From contig CAVXZE010000021.1 in assembly GCA_963766175.1 (NCBI GenBank), positions 124,001-188,000 on the forward strand: a stretch of 64,000 nucleotides of DNA, written 5' to 3'. The position numbers were made by a program, and so were the translations under genes. Shown in pieces: positions 16,523 through 24,790 of this stretch. The DNA is from CAVXZE01 sp963766175. GTDB lineage: Bacteria > Myxococcota_A > UBA9160 > UBA6930. The notes under the pieces are model-generated. The model searched no databases. It saw nothing but the letters and a program-made list of their open reading frames with translations, and was not told the origin of the DNA. Positions within the stretch are counted from its first letter, which is position 1. Each line of letters begins with the position of its first letter.

Positions 16523-17605
16523 ATGGAACGGATGAGCGTTGGTGTAATCGGGGCAACCGGCATGGTCGGACAGAACTACATAAGGCTTCTCGAGGATCAC
16601 CCGTGGTTCGATGTGAAATACGTGGCGGCTTCGCCGAGCTCGGCGGGCAAGAAGTACGCCGACGCCGTGGAGGGGCGCTGGCTGATGGACGACGACATCC
16701 CGGCCCGGGTGAGGGACCTGGTCGTCCACGACGCGAGCGACGTCGAGGAGGCCAGGCGTCACTGTGAATTCATCTTCTCCTCGGTGGAGATGGACAAGCA
16801 GGCGATCCGTGAGACCGAGGACGCGTATGCGGCAGCCGGGATTCCCGTGGTTTCCAACAATTCGGCCCACCGCCATACCCCGGATGTGCCGGTGTTGATC
16901 CCCGAGATCAATCCCGACCACCTCGAGATCATCCCCGTTCAACAGGAGAACCGGGGATGGAGCAGGGGCTTCGTGGTCGTGAAACCCAACTGCAGTGTCC
17001 AGAGCTACATGGCTCCGATACACGCTCTGCGACAGGCCGGATTCCCGGTCGCGCGAGCCATCGTGGCTACCCTTCAGGCCGTCTCGGGCGCCGGGTACCC
17101 GGGCCACGCTTCCATCGACATGACGGACAACATCATTCCGTTCATCAATGGCGAAGAGGAGAAGTCGGAAGTCGAGCCTCTCAAGATCTTTGGCAGAATT
17201 GCCAACGGCGAGTTCCTGGAGGACAGCTCGATCCGGATTTCCGCCCACTGCAATCGGGTTCCCGTGATCGACGGCCACCTCGCCTGTGTGAGTCTGGCGT
17301 TCGAATCCGAGAAGCCATCTCTGGCCGAGATCGAGGAGATCTGGCGGGGCTATCGTTCCCTGCCCCAGGAGCTCGGATTGCCGTTTTCGCCGGATCGGCC
17401 CATCATCGTCCGCGAGGAGAACAACAGACCCCAACCGCGCAAGGATCGCGACGCAGACAAGGGCATGGCGGTCACCGTGGGGCGGCTGCGGAGCTGCAAC
17501 GTATTCGACTGCCGCTTCGTCGGATTGTCTCACAACACCGTGAGAGGGGCCGCCGGAGGAGGCATCCTCAATGCCGAGCTCCTGAAGGCCAAGGGCTACC
17601 TATGA
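16523..17605 (+). CDS. asd: Aspartate-semialdehyde dehydrogenase (archaeal/fungal-type)
   Basis: A 360-residue enzyme starting at ATG 16523 behind AAAGGAGACCC. It reduces aspartyl-4-phosphate to aspartate semialdehyde with NADPH, the branch point to Lys, Thr and Met. The NADP fold is GVIGATGMVGQNYIRLL. The catalytic Cys is in VKPNCSVQSYMAP, and the SGAGYPGHASIDM and ISAHCNRVPVIDGH segments are typical of the second ASADH class found in archaea, fungi and some bacteria. The open frame continues upstream to a TTG at 16487, but the good ribosome site decides for 16523. An apparent attenuator lies immediately upstream. Confidence 0.9.
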   Translation: MERMSVGVIGATGMVGQNYIRLLEDHPWFDVKYVAASPSSAGKKYADAVEGRWLMDDDIPARVRDLVVHDASDVEEARRHCEFIFSSVEMDKQAIRETEDAYAAAGIPVVSNNSAHRHTPDVPVLIPEINPDHLEIIPVQQENRGWSRGFVVVKPNCSVQSYMAPIHALRQAGFPVARAIVATLQAVSGAGYPGHASIDMTDNIIPFINGEEEKSEVEPLKIFGRIANGEFLEDSSIRISAHCNRVPVIDGHLACVSLAFESEKPSLAEIEEIWRGYRSLPQELGLPFSPDRPIIVREENNRPQPRKDRDADKGMAVTVGRLRSCNVFDCRFVGLSHNTVRGAAGGGILNAELLKAKGYL

Positions 17606-17654
17606 GCCGAGGGAGCTCCTTCGGACGACCGTTCGCCCACCTGGAGTACGCCGA

Positions 17655-18950
17655 ATGACCGATCCGGTTCTGTCGGACCTGAGCCACCTTCGCACCCAGT
17701 TCCCCTCCTTGGCCCAGACCGGTCGCGACGGACAGCCGTTCGCCTACTTCGATGGTCCTGCCGGGACCCAGGTACCGGCGGCGGTGATCGAGGCGACAGC
17801 CAACTACTATCGCCGCGCGAACGCCAACACGCACGGCGCCTTCGAGACCAGCCGGCGCAGCCAGACCGTCGTCGACGCCGCCCGAAACGCCATGGCCGAC
17901 CTCCTCGGCGGCGCACCGGAGGAGGTCTCCTTCGGCCCGAACATGACCACGCTGACCTTCGCGCTGAGTCGTGCGCTGGCGCGCAGCTATTCGGCCGGTG
18001 ACGAGATCATCGTCACCCGGCTCGATCATGACGCCAACGTGGCGCCGTGGGTCGCCCTCGAGGAGAAAGGGATCGTGGTGCGTCACTGCGACTTCCACCG
18101 CGAGGATTGCACGCTCGATCTCGACCACCTCGCCTCGCTCTTGAACCACAGGACTCGTCTGGTTGCGGTCGGGCACGCCTCGAACGCCGTCGGAACCATC
18201 AACCCGATCGCGCGCATCGCCGAGATGGCCCACGAAGTCGGGGCCCTGATCTGGGTGGATGCAGTCCACTCGATGCCGCACATGACCGTCGACGTCGGCG
18301 AGCTCGATGCCGACTTCCTGGTCTGCTCGGCGTACAAGTTCTTCGGTCCGCATGTCGGTATTCTCTGGGTGCGGCGGGAGCACAGCGAAGAGCTGGCCCC
18401 GTACAAGGTGCGGCCGTCACCGGGCACGGCCCCGGAGAAGTTCGAGACCGGGACCCAGAGCTTCGAGGGACTGGCGGGGGTGGTGGCAGCGGTCGACTAC
18501 CTGGCCGGGATCGGGCGGCGCGGCGACGATGCGGCGGCGGGCGGTGACCCACGGCCAGGTGGTCGACGCCGTGAGCTGGCGCGAGCGATGTCCCTGATCG
18601 CCACGTGGGAGCGGCCGATGGCGCTACGGATCCTCGACGTCCTGAACGCCATGCCCGGTGTGCGGGTCTTCGGCATTACCGATGCCGAGCGAATCGGCGA
18701 GCGCTGTCCGACGATCGCTTGCCGGATCGGCGATCTGGCTCCGCGGGAGGTGGCGCGCCGACTCGGCGAACGGGGGATCTTCGTCTGGGACGGAAACTAC
18801 TATGCGGTCGAGGTCACCGAGCACCTCGGCCTCGAGGCGACCGGTGGCATGGTGCGGATCGGCGTCGTCCACTACAACACGCCCGCCGAGGTCGAGCGCC
18901 TCCTGACCGCAGTCGAGCGGCTGGCATCCGAGACCCAGGCGAGCCCGTGA
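17655..18950 (+). CDS. Cysteine desulfurase-like protein (class V aminotransferase)
   Basis: A 431-residue PLP enzyme starting at ATG 17655 after GGAGTACGCCGA. It belongs to the NifS/SufS-like class V fold. FDGPAGTQVPAAVIEA is the N-terminal substrate region, IVTRLDHDANVAPW holds the cofactor-stacking His, WVDAVHSMPHMTVD the Asp to the pyridine nitrogen, and SAYKFFGPHVGILW the Schiff-base Lys. The catalytic Cys loop of true desulfurases is not obvious, so the activity may be a related lyase. The middle (RRGDDAAAGGDPRPGGRRR) is unusually Gly/Arg-rich. The stop overlaps the next GTG. Confidence 0.8.
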   Translation: MTDPVLSDLSHLRTQFPSLAQTGRDGQPFAYFDGPAGTQVPAAVIEATANYYRRANANTHGAFETSRRSQTVVDAARNAMADLLGGAPEEVSFGPNMTTLTFALSRALARSYSAGDEIIVTRLDHDANVAPWVALEEKGIVVRHCDFHREDCTLDLDHLASLLNHRTRLVAVGHASNAVGTINPIARIAEMAHEVGALIWVDAVHSMPHMTVDVGELDADFLVCSAYKFFGPHVGILWVRREHSEELAPYKVRPSPGTAPEKFETGTQSFEGLAGVVAAVDYLAGIGRRGDDAAAGGDPRPGGRRRELARAMSLIATWERPMALRILDVLNAMPGVRVFGITDAERIGERCPTIACRIGDLAPREVARRLGERGIFVWDGNYYAVEVTEHLGLEATGGMVRIGVVHYNTPAEVERLLTAVERLASETQASP

Positions 18951-19756
18951 AGAAAGACGGGAGCTCCCGGTCGGGCAAAGAGAACCAGAGCATCTGGTCG
19001 GGCCGCGTGTTCGTCGGGATCGGACGCGCGCTCTACATCGGTGGCGCCTCCGATACGACTCCCCACCTGCACCACGCGATCCAGATCTGCGTGGCTCTGA
19101 GCGGTCAGATCCGCCTCCGCTCCGGTCCCGAATCGGCCTGGAAGCGATACGGCGGGGCCATCATTCGTAGCGATCAACGCCACCAGCTGGACGGATCCGG
19201 CAGTGAGGTGGTGATCGCGTATCTCGAGCCCGAGAGCGAGGAGGGTCGCCGTCTTGGCGTGGAACGCGCCCCGATCCAAGGCATTGTCCCCGCAGCCATC
19301 GGAGCCATTCGCGCCACGACTGCCACGGCCCTCGCGGGCGAGGTCAGCCCCGACGCCGCCAGCCGCCTGTTTCGGGGCATCCTGGTGCAGCTCGGCGCGG
19401 GGCCGGAGCGGTGTGGGGACCTCGAGGACCGGGTCCGGCAGGTGCTCCTGGCCGTTCGGGCGGAGCCAACCCGCCGCTGGAGAGTTGCCGAAATGGCCGA
19501 AGCGGCCGGTCTGTCGAGCCGGCGCTTTCGTGAGCTCTTCGCTTCTCAGGTCGGGCTGAGCTGCCGCCAATACCTGCTCTGGATCCGCCTCGACTCCGCC
19601 CTGCGTGAGCTGGCGAGGGGGGTTTCGCTGACCGAGGCCGCCCTCGCGGCTGGCTTCGCCGACGCGGCGCATCTGACGCGGACCTTCCGGCGGATGGTCG
19701 GAATCCCCCCCTCGGCCATAGCGCGGTCGGTCACCTTCATGGAGAAGCGGGTCTGA
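18947..19756 (+). CDS. AraC family transcriptional regulator
   Basis: A 269-residue protein starting at GTG 18947, overlapping the upstream stop (GTGA). The N-terminal cupin-like sensor (PHLHHAIQICVALSGQIRLR) is followed by two C-terminal helix-turn-helix units: RVAEMAEAAGLSSRRFRELF and SLTEAALAAGFADAAHLTRTFRRMVGIPPSA, the AraC signature. It is expected to respond to a small molecule and to control the adjacent PLP-enzyme gene or the molybdoenzyme that starts 77 bases downstream. Confidence 0.9.
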   Translation: MKKDGSSRSGKENQSIWSGRVFVGIGRALYIGGASDTTPHLHHAIQICVALSGQIRLRSGPESAWKRYGGAIIRSDQRHQLDGSGSEVVIAYLEPESEEGRRLGVERAPIQGIVPAAIGAIRATTATALAGEVSPDAASRLFRGILVQLGAGPERCGDLEDRVRQVLLAVRAEPTRRWRVAEMAEAAGLSSRRFRELFASQVGLSCRQYLLWIRLDSALRELARGVSLTEAALAAGFADAAHLTRTFRRMVGIPPSAIARSVTFMEKRV

Positions 19757-19833
19757 GCGAGGTGGACGCCGCCGTTTCTTTCAAGACACGCATCCACTCG
19801 TCTCCCTAGCATCCGGGGCGGGAGGATCAGCCC

Positions 19834-21966
19834 ATGGCGGTGTTTCGAACCAGCTGCAAGATCGGCGCCTGCGAGCCTTTCTGTGGACTCGAGCTGGAAG
19901 TCGAGGACGATCGGATCGTCGCGGTCCGGCCGGACCGGAATCATCCCGTCACACGGGGGCACGCGTGCATCAAAGGAATGCACGTGGGCGACTATGTCAA
20001 CGACCCGGAACGCCTGCTTCATCCCCTCCGACGCGGCCCGGGTGGCCTCGAGCGAGTCCCCTGGGAGGACGCGACCCGCGAGATCGGAGCGAAGCTTCGC
20101 TCGCTGCGAGACAGGAACGGTCCGGGCTCCATCGCCACCTACTGGGGCAACGCGGCGGATAGCACCGCGATCACACTGGCCAATACCTTGTGTCACGCCT
20201 TCGGTTCCCCGAACTCGTTCAACGTCCTCTCCCTCGAGTACACCGACCGCGGAGCTGTGGCCGAACGGGTGCTCGGCAACGAGAATCTGATTCTCCAGCC
20301 GGACGCCGCCCGGGCGCGCTTCGCGCTCCTGCTCGGCACCAATCCACTGGTGACGAACGGGATGACACTTCTCCAGCGACGTCCGCGCATCTCCGCCGAT
20401 CTGAAAGCCATCCAGCGCGGCGGCGGGAAGGTCGTCGTGGTGGACCCGCGCTCCACGGAGACGTCGAAGCTCGCGGACAGCCACATCGCCATCCGCCCGG
20501 GCACCGATCTCTTCCTGCTCGTCGCGATGATTCGCCGAATCCTCGAGAGCGGAAGCGCCGACCACGCTTTCCTCGAGCGCTACGCAACGGGGCACGAGAA
20601 GTGGAGAAGCCTGGCCGAGCGGCTCGAGCCCGCACGCGCGGCGCAGATCACGGGGATCCCGCTGGGCCAGATCGAGCAGCTCGCCGACGAGTTCGCCGCG
20701 GCAGACGGCGCGTTTGCGACGACGCGGGTCGGCGTCCAGACCAGCCACAACACGACTCTGACGGAATGGGCGATCATGGTCCTCAATGCCCTCACCGGAA
20801 ACATCGACCGTCCGGGAGGCGTCTATTTCAATCCCGGAGCCATCGACGTGCCCGCTCTCCTCGAGCGTTTCTCCAAGCGCCGCAACCCGGCGCCGTCCCG
20901 AATTGGCGGCTATCCACAGATCTTCGGCGGCCCGCCTGCGCCGGTGTTCGCCGACGACGTTCTCTCGACGGATCCGGATCGGATTCGCGCTCTGGTGGTG
21001 GTAGCGGGAAATCCGGTGATCACCTTCCCGAACACGGAGAAGGTGGAACGCGCCCTTCGGAGCCTCGAGCTGCTGGTGTGCATCGACATCTACCCGTCGG
21101 ATACGATCGCCTTCGCCGATTACGCGCTTCCGGCCGCCACGCTCTTCGAGAAGGGTGGACTCCACTTCTTGACGTCTACCTTCGAGCCCTATCCCTTCCT
21201 GGAGTGGCACTCGAAGATCGTCGAGCCGCGCGGCGAGTCGAGGAGCGAGTGGGAGATCTTCAAGACGATCTCCCGCGCCGCTCGGGTGCCGTTCTTGAAC
21301 GATCCGCTCATGGATCGCTTCGCGCGGATTCTCGAGTCCCTGGGCCTGGACTTCAGCGAGGACCTCCTCTACCGCTTCCTGCTGCTGGGCAAGGCTTCCC
21401 TGCGCCGGCTGAAGCGTGCGCCGGGGGGAATCAAGCTCGGGGAGATCCGCTTCGGAGAGCTGCTCGACCACGGGATTCGAACGCCTGACGGGCGGCTTCA
21501 GCTTGCGCCGTCAGACCTCGCGAACGCCCTGCCCGAGGCACTCGCCGAGCCGCCTGCCTCGACCGAGGAGTACCCCTTCCTTCTGGTTTCCGGAGTCCGC
21601 CGGCTGGCCGGCTACAACTCCTGGACCCACCACATCGCGCCTCTCGCCGAGATGCTCGGTGGCAACTGGGCGATTCTGAACCCCGCAGATGCCGCAAGGC
21701 TGGGAGTGGCAGAGGGGCAGCTCGTGCAGGTCCGGTCTCGCGTGGGAGAGCTGGAGATCGAGGCGCGACTCTCTCCCGACATCCGCGAAGGCGTGATCGG
21801 GATCCATCAGTTCTTCGGTCACAAGTACGAGAGCGGAACCCGCGCCAGTCGCCGCTTCCCCGGCGTCAACGTCAACCTCCTCCACGACGACCAGGTGCGG
21901 GACCGCTTTTGCGGGATGCCCGTCTTCAACGGAACGCCCTGCCGCGTGATTCCACTGGGCAGCTAG
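19834..21966 (+). CDS. Molybdopterin-dependent oxidoreductase (DMSO reductase family)
   Basis: A 710-residue enzyme starting at ATG 19834. The N-terminus binds a [4Fe-4S] cluster through Cys residues in SCKIGACEPFCG and a later Cys in RGHACIKG. The bis-MGD domains follow (GSIATYWGNAADST; LLGTNPLVTNGM; VVVDPRSTETSKLADSHIAIRPGTD), and the C-terminal cap domain is VRRLAGYNSWTHHIAP to the end. There is no Tat signal, so it should act in the cytoplasm, like formate-dehydrogenase-like or uncharacterised oxidoreductases. The metal-ligand residue and substrate cannot be assigned. The last 216 coding bases are repeated at 23824. Confidence 0.9.
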   Translation: MAVFRTSCKIGACEPFCGLELEVEDDRIVAVRPDRNHPVTRGHACIKGMHVGDYVNDPERLLHPLRRGPGGLERVPWEDATREIGAKLRSLRDRNGPGSIATYWGNAADSTAITLANTLCHAFGSPNSFNVLSLEYTDRGAVAERVLGNENLILQPDAARARFALLLGTNPLVTNGMTLLQRRPRISADLKAIQRGGGKVVVVDPRSTETSKLADSHIAIRPGTDLFLLVAMIRRILESGSADHAFLERYATGHEKWRSLAERLEPARAAQITGIPLGQIEQLADEFAAADGAFATTRVGVQTSHNTTLTEWAIMVLNALTGNIDRPGGVYFNPGAIDVPALLERFSKRRNPAPSRIGGYPQIFGGPPAPVFADDVLSTDPDRIRALVVVAGNPVITFPNTEKVERALRSLELLVCIDIYPSDTIAFADYALPAATLFEKGGLHFLTSTFEPYPFLEWHSKIVEPRGESRSEWEIFKTISRAARVPFLNDPLMDRFARILESLGLDFSEDLLYRFLLLGKASLRRLKRAPGGIKLGEIRFGELLDHGIRTPDGRLQLAPSDLANALPEALAEPPASTEEYPFLLVSGVRRLAGYNSWTHHIAPLAEMLGGNWAILNPADAARLGVAEGQLVQVRSRVGELEIEARLSPDIREGVIGIHQFFGHKYESGTRASRRFPGVNVNLLHDDQVRDRFCGMPVFNGTPCRVIPLGS

Positions 21967-22005
21967 TGCCAATTTGCGTCGTCCGCCCTGCAGCGAAGCT
22001 GACAC
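21751..22005 (+). repeat. 255-bp direct repeat, copy 1
   Basis: This stretch covers the last 72 codons of the molybdopterin oxidoreductase gene and 39 bases beyond its stop. By direct comparison it matches 23824-24078 without gaps, with 23 differences (91% identity). Most differences are third-codon changes. The two copies bracket the Mur-ligase-like gene on the opposite strand. Confidence 0.95.
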
Positions 22006-22121
22006 CGAGTCGACCACGATCCTGGAGCCGCGGCAGCCGTAGTACCCCCGCGAGGCTGACGACTCGACGGCAGGCTGGCTCTGGGAAGCTCGAGAAGCGC
22101 TCGATTCCGCCAAGCCTTCCT

Positions 22122-23486
22122 TCATTCCCGGCTTCCCATCAGCGGAACCAGACGCGCTAGCCGCTTGTTCCACCGTCTTCTTCGCTCCCCCGCGGCCCTC
22201 TCCCGCAGGATCGGCTCGTGCTCTTCGAAGGGCGTCTCGTAGAGCCCGCAATCACCGCAATCCCTGAGAAGCCCGCACCGGTCTACCCAGCACCGCACCT
22301 CATGCTTCCAGGCCAACGCCACCCGTTCCAGATGGAGGTTCCTCGAACCCTTCAGAAGAATGACCTCGCCCTCGAAGGCCGTGTTCTTGATGTGCTCGTG
22401 AACTTCCCTGGCGGTGCGAGACGCGATGAAGCGGCCGGCCTCCCGATCCTCCTGACTGGCCTTGGCGCGGTGGGCGTTCTCTCCAACAAAGATCACCTGA
22501 TCCGATACAGCGCGCGCGGCGCCGTATGCCTCGCGATACTTGGATTTGGGATTGCCGGCGTAGTCGGAGATCTGGCCGATCACGATACGCTTTCTGGGTG
22601 CGACGGCCTTCTCGACGATCCGGATGGCCAGCGGAAGGCTCTCCCATGGGGCCTTGGCGGTGTCCAGGATGAACACCGGACCGTCGGCAGTCGTAAACGG
22701 AGTGCAGCGATTCTGTACAGGCTGGAAGCTCGCACATCGCTCCCGGATGGTGTCGACGGGAACACCGAGCTCCAACGCCGCGGCTACAGCCGCAGCGACG
22801 GAGAGCCAGAAATGCTCGCCCAGGAGCCTGGATTCGATTCCGATCCTGCCGCCGAGCCATACGATGTCGACCGTCAGCGGACCCGGGTAGGACGAGGTGG
22901 CGGAAACGACTCGGTAATCGGCGTCCCGGTCGCGGCCGAAGGTGACGATGCGTGCTTCGGTGCGATCCGCCATCGACATGACCAGATCGTCATCAGCGTT
23001 CAGGACGGCAAAGCCGCCCGGGCGAATGGCCCCGACGAGGGCGCCTTTCTCTGCAGCGATCGCCTCCCTGGTGCGAAATGCGGACCTGTGGTCGAGGCCG
23101 ATGAAGGTGACGATGGTCACGTCGGGCTGCAGAAGGTCGGCCATCGGTTGCATGTCCCCCGGTTGGGCCACGCCGATCTCGGAAACCACGAAGTCCACGG
23201 AGGGCTTGCCCTCCTTGGCGGTCTCCGTGACGTGTCGGACCATGTTCCGCTTCGCCTGCAGATAGACGTTTCCATGACCCTCGAGGATATGACCGAGCAG
23301 GCTCGTCGTGGTCGTCTTGGCGGAGCTTCCGGTGACGCCGATGAACGTCGAGTCGCTGCGTAGTCTGGCTCGGCGAGCCGTGAAGCTTCTCCACCGGCCA
23401 CGATAATGCTCTCGGAAGGGTCGCGTGCCGGCGCGCAGTGCCCCGTCTCTTTGCAGCGAGAGGTAGTAGCGGAGTTGATCCTTCAT
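22122..23486 (-). CDS. Mur ligase family protein with C-terminal cysteine cluster (copy 1)
   Basis: A 454-residue ATP-dependent amide ligase of the MurF/MurE/CapB/CphA fold. The P-loop is FIGVTGSSAKTTTTSLLG (about residue 50). The central domain has VVSEIGVAQPGDMQPMADLLQPD and the family's FIGLDHRSAF, AAEKGALV and AVLNADDD segments. The C-terminal domain carries VFILDTAKAPWESLPLAI. After the Mur domain there is a compact C-x4-C-x5-C-x2-C cluster (CWVDRCGLLRDCGDC), also present in the copy at 26210. This cluster is not part of standard Mur ligases and looks like a zinc site. Product unknown. The gene lies inverted between duplicated fragments of the molybdoenzyme gene. Confidence 0.8.
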   Translation of the reverse strand: MKDQLRYYLSLQRDGALRAGTRPFREHYRGRWRSFTARRARLRSDSTFIGVTGSSAKTTTTSLLGHILEGHGNVYLQAKRNMVRHVTETAKEGKPSVDFVVSEIGVAQPGDMQPMADLLQPDVTIVTFIGLDHRSAFRTREAIAAEKGALVGAIRPGGFAVLNADDDLVMSMADRTEARIVTFGRDRDADYRVVSATSSYPGPLTVDIVWLGGRIGIESRLLGEHFWLSVAAAVAAALELGVPVDTIRERCASFQPVQNRCTPFTTADGPVFILDTAKAPWESLPLAIRIVEKAVAPRKRIVIGQISDYAGNPKSKYREAYGAARAVSDQVIFVGENAHRAKASQEDREAGRFIASRTAREVHEHIKNTAFEGEVILLKGSRNLHLERVALAWKHEVRCWVDRCGLLRDCGDCGLYETPFEEHEPILRERAAGERRRRWNKRLARLVPLMGSRE

Positions 23487-23495
23487 GACGCCGGG

Positions 23496-23735
23496 CTAAC
23501 CGATGAAATTCCAGGCCTTCTCGGGAAGATTGCCTGCCATCTGGCGAGGATCGGCTCCGGCCAGACTGGCCAGATGCCGGAAGGCCTTTGCGCCCAGATT
23601 GTACTCGCGCCCCTGGAAGGGCACCGCGCAACGGTCGTAGAGTCGAAAGGTGGCGGGCTCCGGCAGGGCCTGGTCACGCAGATAAACGCCACCTGACCTC
23701 AGGATCCGAGCAGTGGCGCTTGCGAGAAGGGATCA
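23496..23735 (-). pseudogene. C-terminal remnant of an unidentified protein upstream of the Mur ligase
   Basis: An open frame with coding-like composition from the stop TAG at 23496-23498 back to an in-frame stop at 23733. It reads ILRSGGVYLRD, then FRLYDRCAVPFQGREYN and LAGADPRQMAGNLPEKAWNF at its end. It has no start codon with a ribosome site. It ends nine bases before the Mur ligase ATG, so it was probably the preceding gene of the same operon, cut off at its 5' side close to the duplicated molybdoenzyme fragment. I do not recognise the family; ILRxGGVYL is reminiscent of methyltransferases. Confidence 0.45.
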
Positions 23736-23823
23736 TGAGCGGCTCTGCGCAACGCCCGATAACGTAGGACAAGTTCCCGCGGGGAGGCCGGCAAGACGGG
23801 TGGGGTTCTTCCCCAAGTACCGG

Positions 23824-24039
23824 CTGGAGATCGAGGCGCGGCTCTCTCCCGACATCCGCGAAGGCGTAATCGCTATCGATCAGTTCTTCGGCCACAAGTA
23901 CCAGAGCGGAACCCGCGCCAGCCGTCGCTTCCCCGGTGTCAACGTGAACTTCCTGCACGACGACGATGTGTGGGACCGCTTCTGTGGGATGCCCGTCTTC
24001 AACGGAACTCCCTGCTGCGTGACTCCACTGGGCAGCTAG
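23824..24039 (+). pseudogene. 3' fragment of a molybdopterin oxidoreductase gene
   Basis: Codes for the last 71 residues of a close relative of the enzyme at 19834 (IEARLSPDIREGVIAIDQFF to FNGTPCCVTPLGS). Nothing of the preceding 640 residues is present. Upstream of 23824 the same frame is unrelated. The protein-level differences are mostly conservative, so the fragment may come from a former tandem paralogue rather than from a very recent duplication. Confidence 0.8.
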
Positions 24040-24078
24040 TGCCGATTTGCCTCGTCCGCCCTGCAGCGAAGCTGACAC
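23824..24078 (+). repeat. 255-bp direct repeat, copy 2
   Basis: Second copy of the 21751-22005 segment, 91% identical and ungapped, including the stop codon and the 39 bases after it. The flanking sequences on both sides are unrelated to those of copy 1. Confidence 0.95.
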
Positions 24079-24226
24079 GGCCGAGTGCCCCCCGGGGGTA
24101 ACCGGTGAGATCCTGGGGACGCAGACAGCGATAGAGCGGGTCGATTCCTCGTAACCCATAGCCACCGCGTGGATACAATACACTTGGTTGTGCTCACGGA
24201 ATTGCCGCAGACGGGGAAGCCGGCCG

Positions 24227-24790
24227 GTGGAAAGAAACGCCACAGATCGGGCCTTCACAGTTCGCCCCTGGCGTTTCGGTGACGACCCTGCACTGGTTGC
24301 GATCCTGCGAGCGCATATGGAGCGCGATCCCGGGTGGCCGCCTGCCTACGCGAGAGGAGGCGATCTCGGCGAGTGGCTCGGAGCGCCGGCCACGCTGGGG
24401 CGGTGGGTGGCGGTCGACTCCCGTGAGGAGCCGGTGGGCCACGTGGGCATCGCACCGGTCGCGCCCGGTGAAACCGCAGCGCTCTGGACCGCAGCACTTG
24501 GCTGCGCAGTCAGCACCCTGGCCGAGGTTTGCCGCAACCTGGTCATACCGGGGATGCGGCGAACCGGAGTGTCTGACCAACTGACCCGCGTCGCGTTGCG
24601 CGCGGCCATCGATGCCGGGCGAGTGCCCGTGGCAACCGTCCTTCACGATCGGCAGGCATCGATCGCGATGATGCTCTCGGCGGGGTGGCGCGTCGTCGGC
24701 AACGTCATCGGCAGCTCCGGACGGGAGCTCCACGTGATGATCCCCGGCCCCCGGGTCATCGCTGCCGCACGGGCTGGGCGCGCCGCGTGA
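24227..24790 (+). CDS. GNAT family N-acetyltransferase
   Basis: A 187-residue protein, start taken at GTG 24227 (an earlier GTG at 24188 is possible; a TACAAT -10-like box lies at 24174-24179). FTVRPWRFGDDPALVAILRAHM opens a GNAT fold. VSTLAEVCRNLVIPGMRRTGVSDQLTRVALRAA is the acetyl-CoA pyrophosphate loop region (family R/Q-x-x-G-x-G/A, here divergent as RRTGVS). VATVLHDRQASIAMMLSAGWRVVG is the final strand-helix. The substrate is unknown. The stop overlaps the start of the ATP-grasp gene (GTGA), so it is the first gene of the ligase cassette. Confidence 0.7.
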   Translation: MERNATDRAFTVRPWRFGDDPALVAILRAHMERDPGWPPAYARGGDLGEWLGAPATLGRWVAVDSREEPVGHVGIAPVAPGETAALWTAALGCAVSTLAEVCRNLVIPGMRRTGVSDQLTRVALRAAIDAGRVPVATVLHDRQASIAMMLSAGWRVVGNVIGSSGRELHVMIPGPRVIAAARAGRAA

